Assembly: GCA_015654925.1 (NCBI GenBank)
Contig: JAATFX010000045.1
Coordinates: 1 to 39,695 of the forward strand
Direction: 5' to 3'
Origin: Enterobacterales bacterium
GTDB taxonomy: Bacteria; Pseudomonadota; Gammaproteobacteria; Enterobacterales; Enterobacteriaceae
DNA: 39,695 nt
In this document: in pieces, positions 39,614-39,695 of the stretch
Position numbering within the stretch: the stretch's first letter is position 1
Layout of the letters: every line of letters begins with the position of its first letter
Notes under the pieces: generated by a model
The model's input: the letters and a program-made list of their open reading frames with translations, nothing else
Told to the model about the DNA's origin: nothing
Databases searched by the model: none
Made by a program: the position numbers and the translations under genes

Positions 39614-39695
39614 TTAAGTTTGTGCGCAAGTGCCGTGGTAGTATCGTGTTAGTATGCGTATTAACATGTTAGCCGCGTTGCGGAAGTAAGTAGTA

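Overview
The window is enterobacterial chromosome. Its backbone follows the Escherichia coli K-12 order from the end of an rrnC-like rRNA operon (tRNA-Asp, tRNA-Trp) through hdfR, maoP, comM, ilvLXGMEDA, ilvY, ilvC, rep, gppA, rhlB, trxA, rho and the enterobacterial common antigen (ECA) genes to tRNA-Arg(CCG). Protein identity is high but not E. coli-like, codon third positions are GC-rich, ppiC, rffG, rffH and yifK are missing from their usual places, and decayed accessory DNA is present. This suggests a member of Enterobacterales outside the E. coli/Salmonella group, perhaps a Sodalis-like or other Pectobacteriaceae genome. The lineage is inference; no rRNA gene is in the window.

Layout: (1) 1-178, 3' part of tRNA-Asp, complete tRNA-Trp and a terminator. 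(2) 179-1073, non-coding, AT-rich with one GC-rich patch. (3) 1074-5869, ytfQ-ytfR-ytfT-yjfF, a galactofuranose-type ABC importer that in E. coli lies elsewhere on the chromosome. (4) 5973-8801, hdfR, maoP with a probable maoS site, and comM. (5) 9094-18401, the isoleucine-valine block: attenuated leader ilvL, the tiny gene ilvX, ilvG (intact), ilvM, ilvE, ilvD, ilvA, then ilvY and ilvC divergent around IlvY operators. (6) 18404-20880, accessory scar: decayed coding fragments, an orphan polymorphic toxin C-terminus with a small overlapping immunity candidate, and a broken IS256-family transposase tail. (7) 20987-28078, rep, gppA-rhlB (reverse), trxA and rho. (8) 28305-39351, ECA cluster wecA-wzzE-wecB-wecC-wecD-wecE-wzxE-wecF-wzyE-wecG, tightly packed with several ATGA stop/start overlaps. 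(9) 39487-39613, a stringent-type promoter and tRNA-Arg(CCG).

How the genes work together: ilvGM, ilvC, ilvD and ilvE make valine and isoleucine, ilvA feeds 2-oxobutanoate into the isoleucine branch, ilvL senses charged branched-chain tRNAs and IlvY senses the substrate of IlvC. WecA starts the ECA lipid on undecaprenyl phosphate, WecB/WecC/WecG add ManNAcA, WecD/WecE/WecF make and add Fuc4NAc, WzxE flips the unit, WzyE polymerises it and WzzE sets chain length. The dTDP-glucose steps (RffG, RffH) must be supplied from elsewhere in the genome.

The least ordinary part is 18404-20880, where a toxin-tip/immunity module sits among gene debris in place of ppiC. No CRISPR array, complete prophage or complete insertion sequence was seen.
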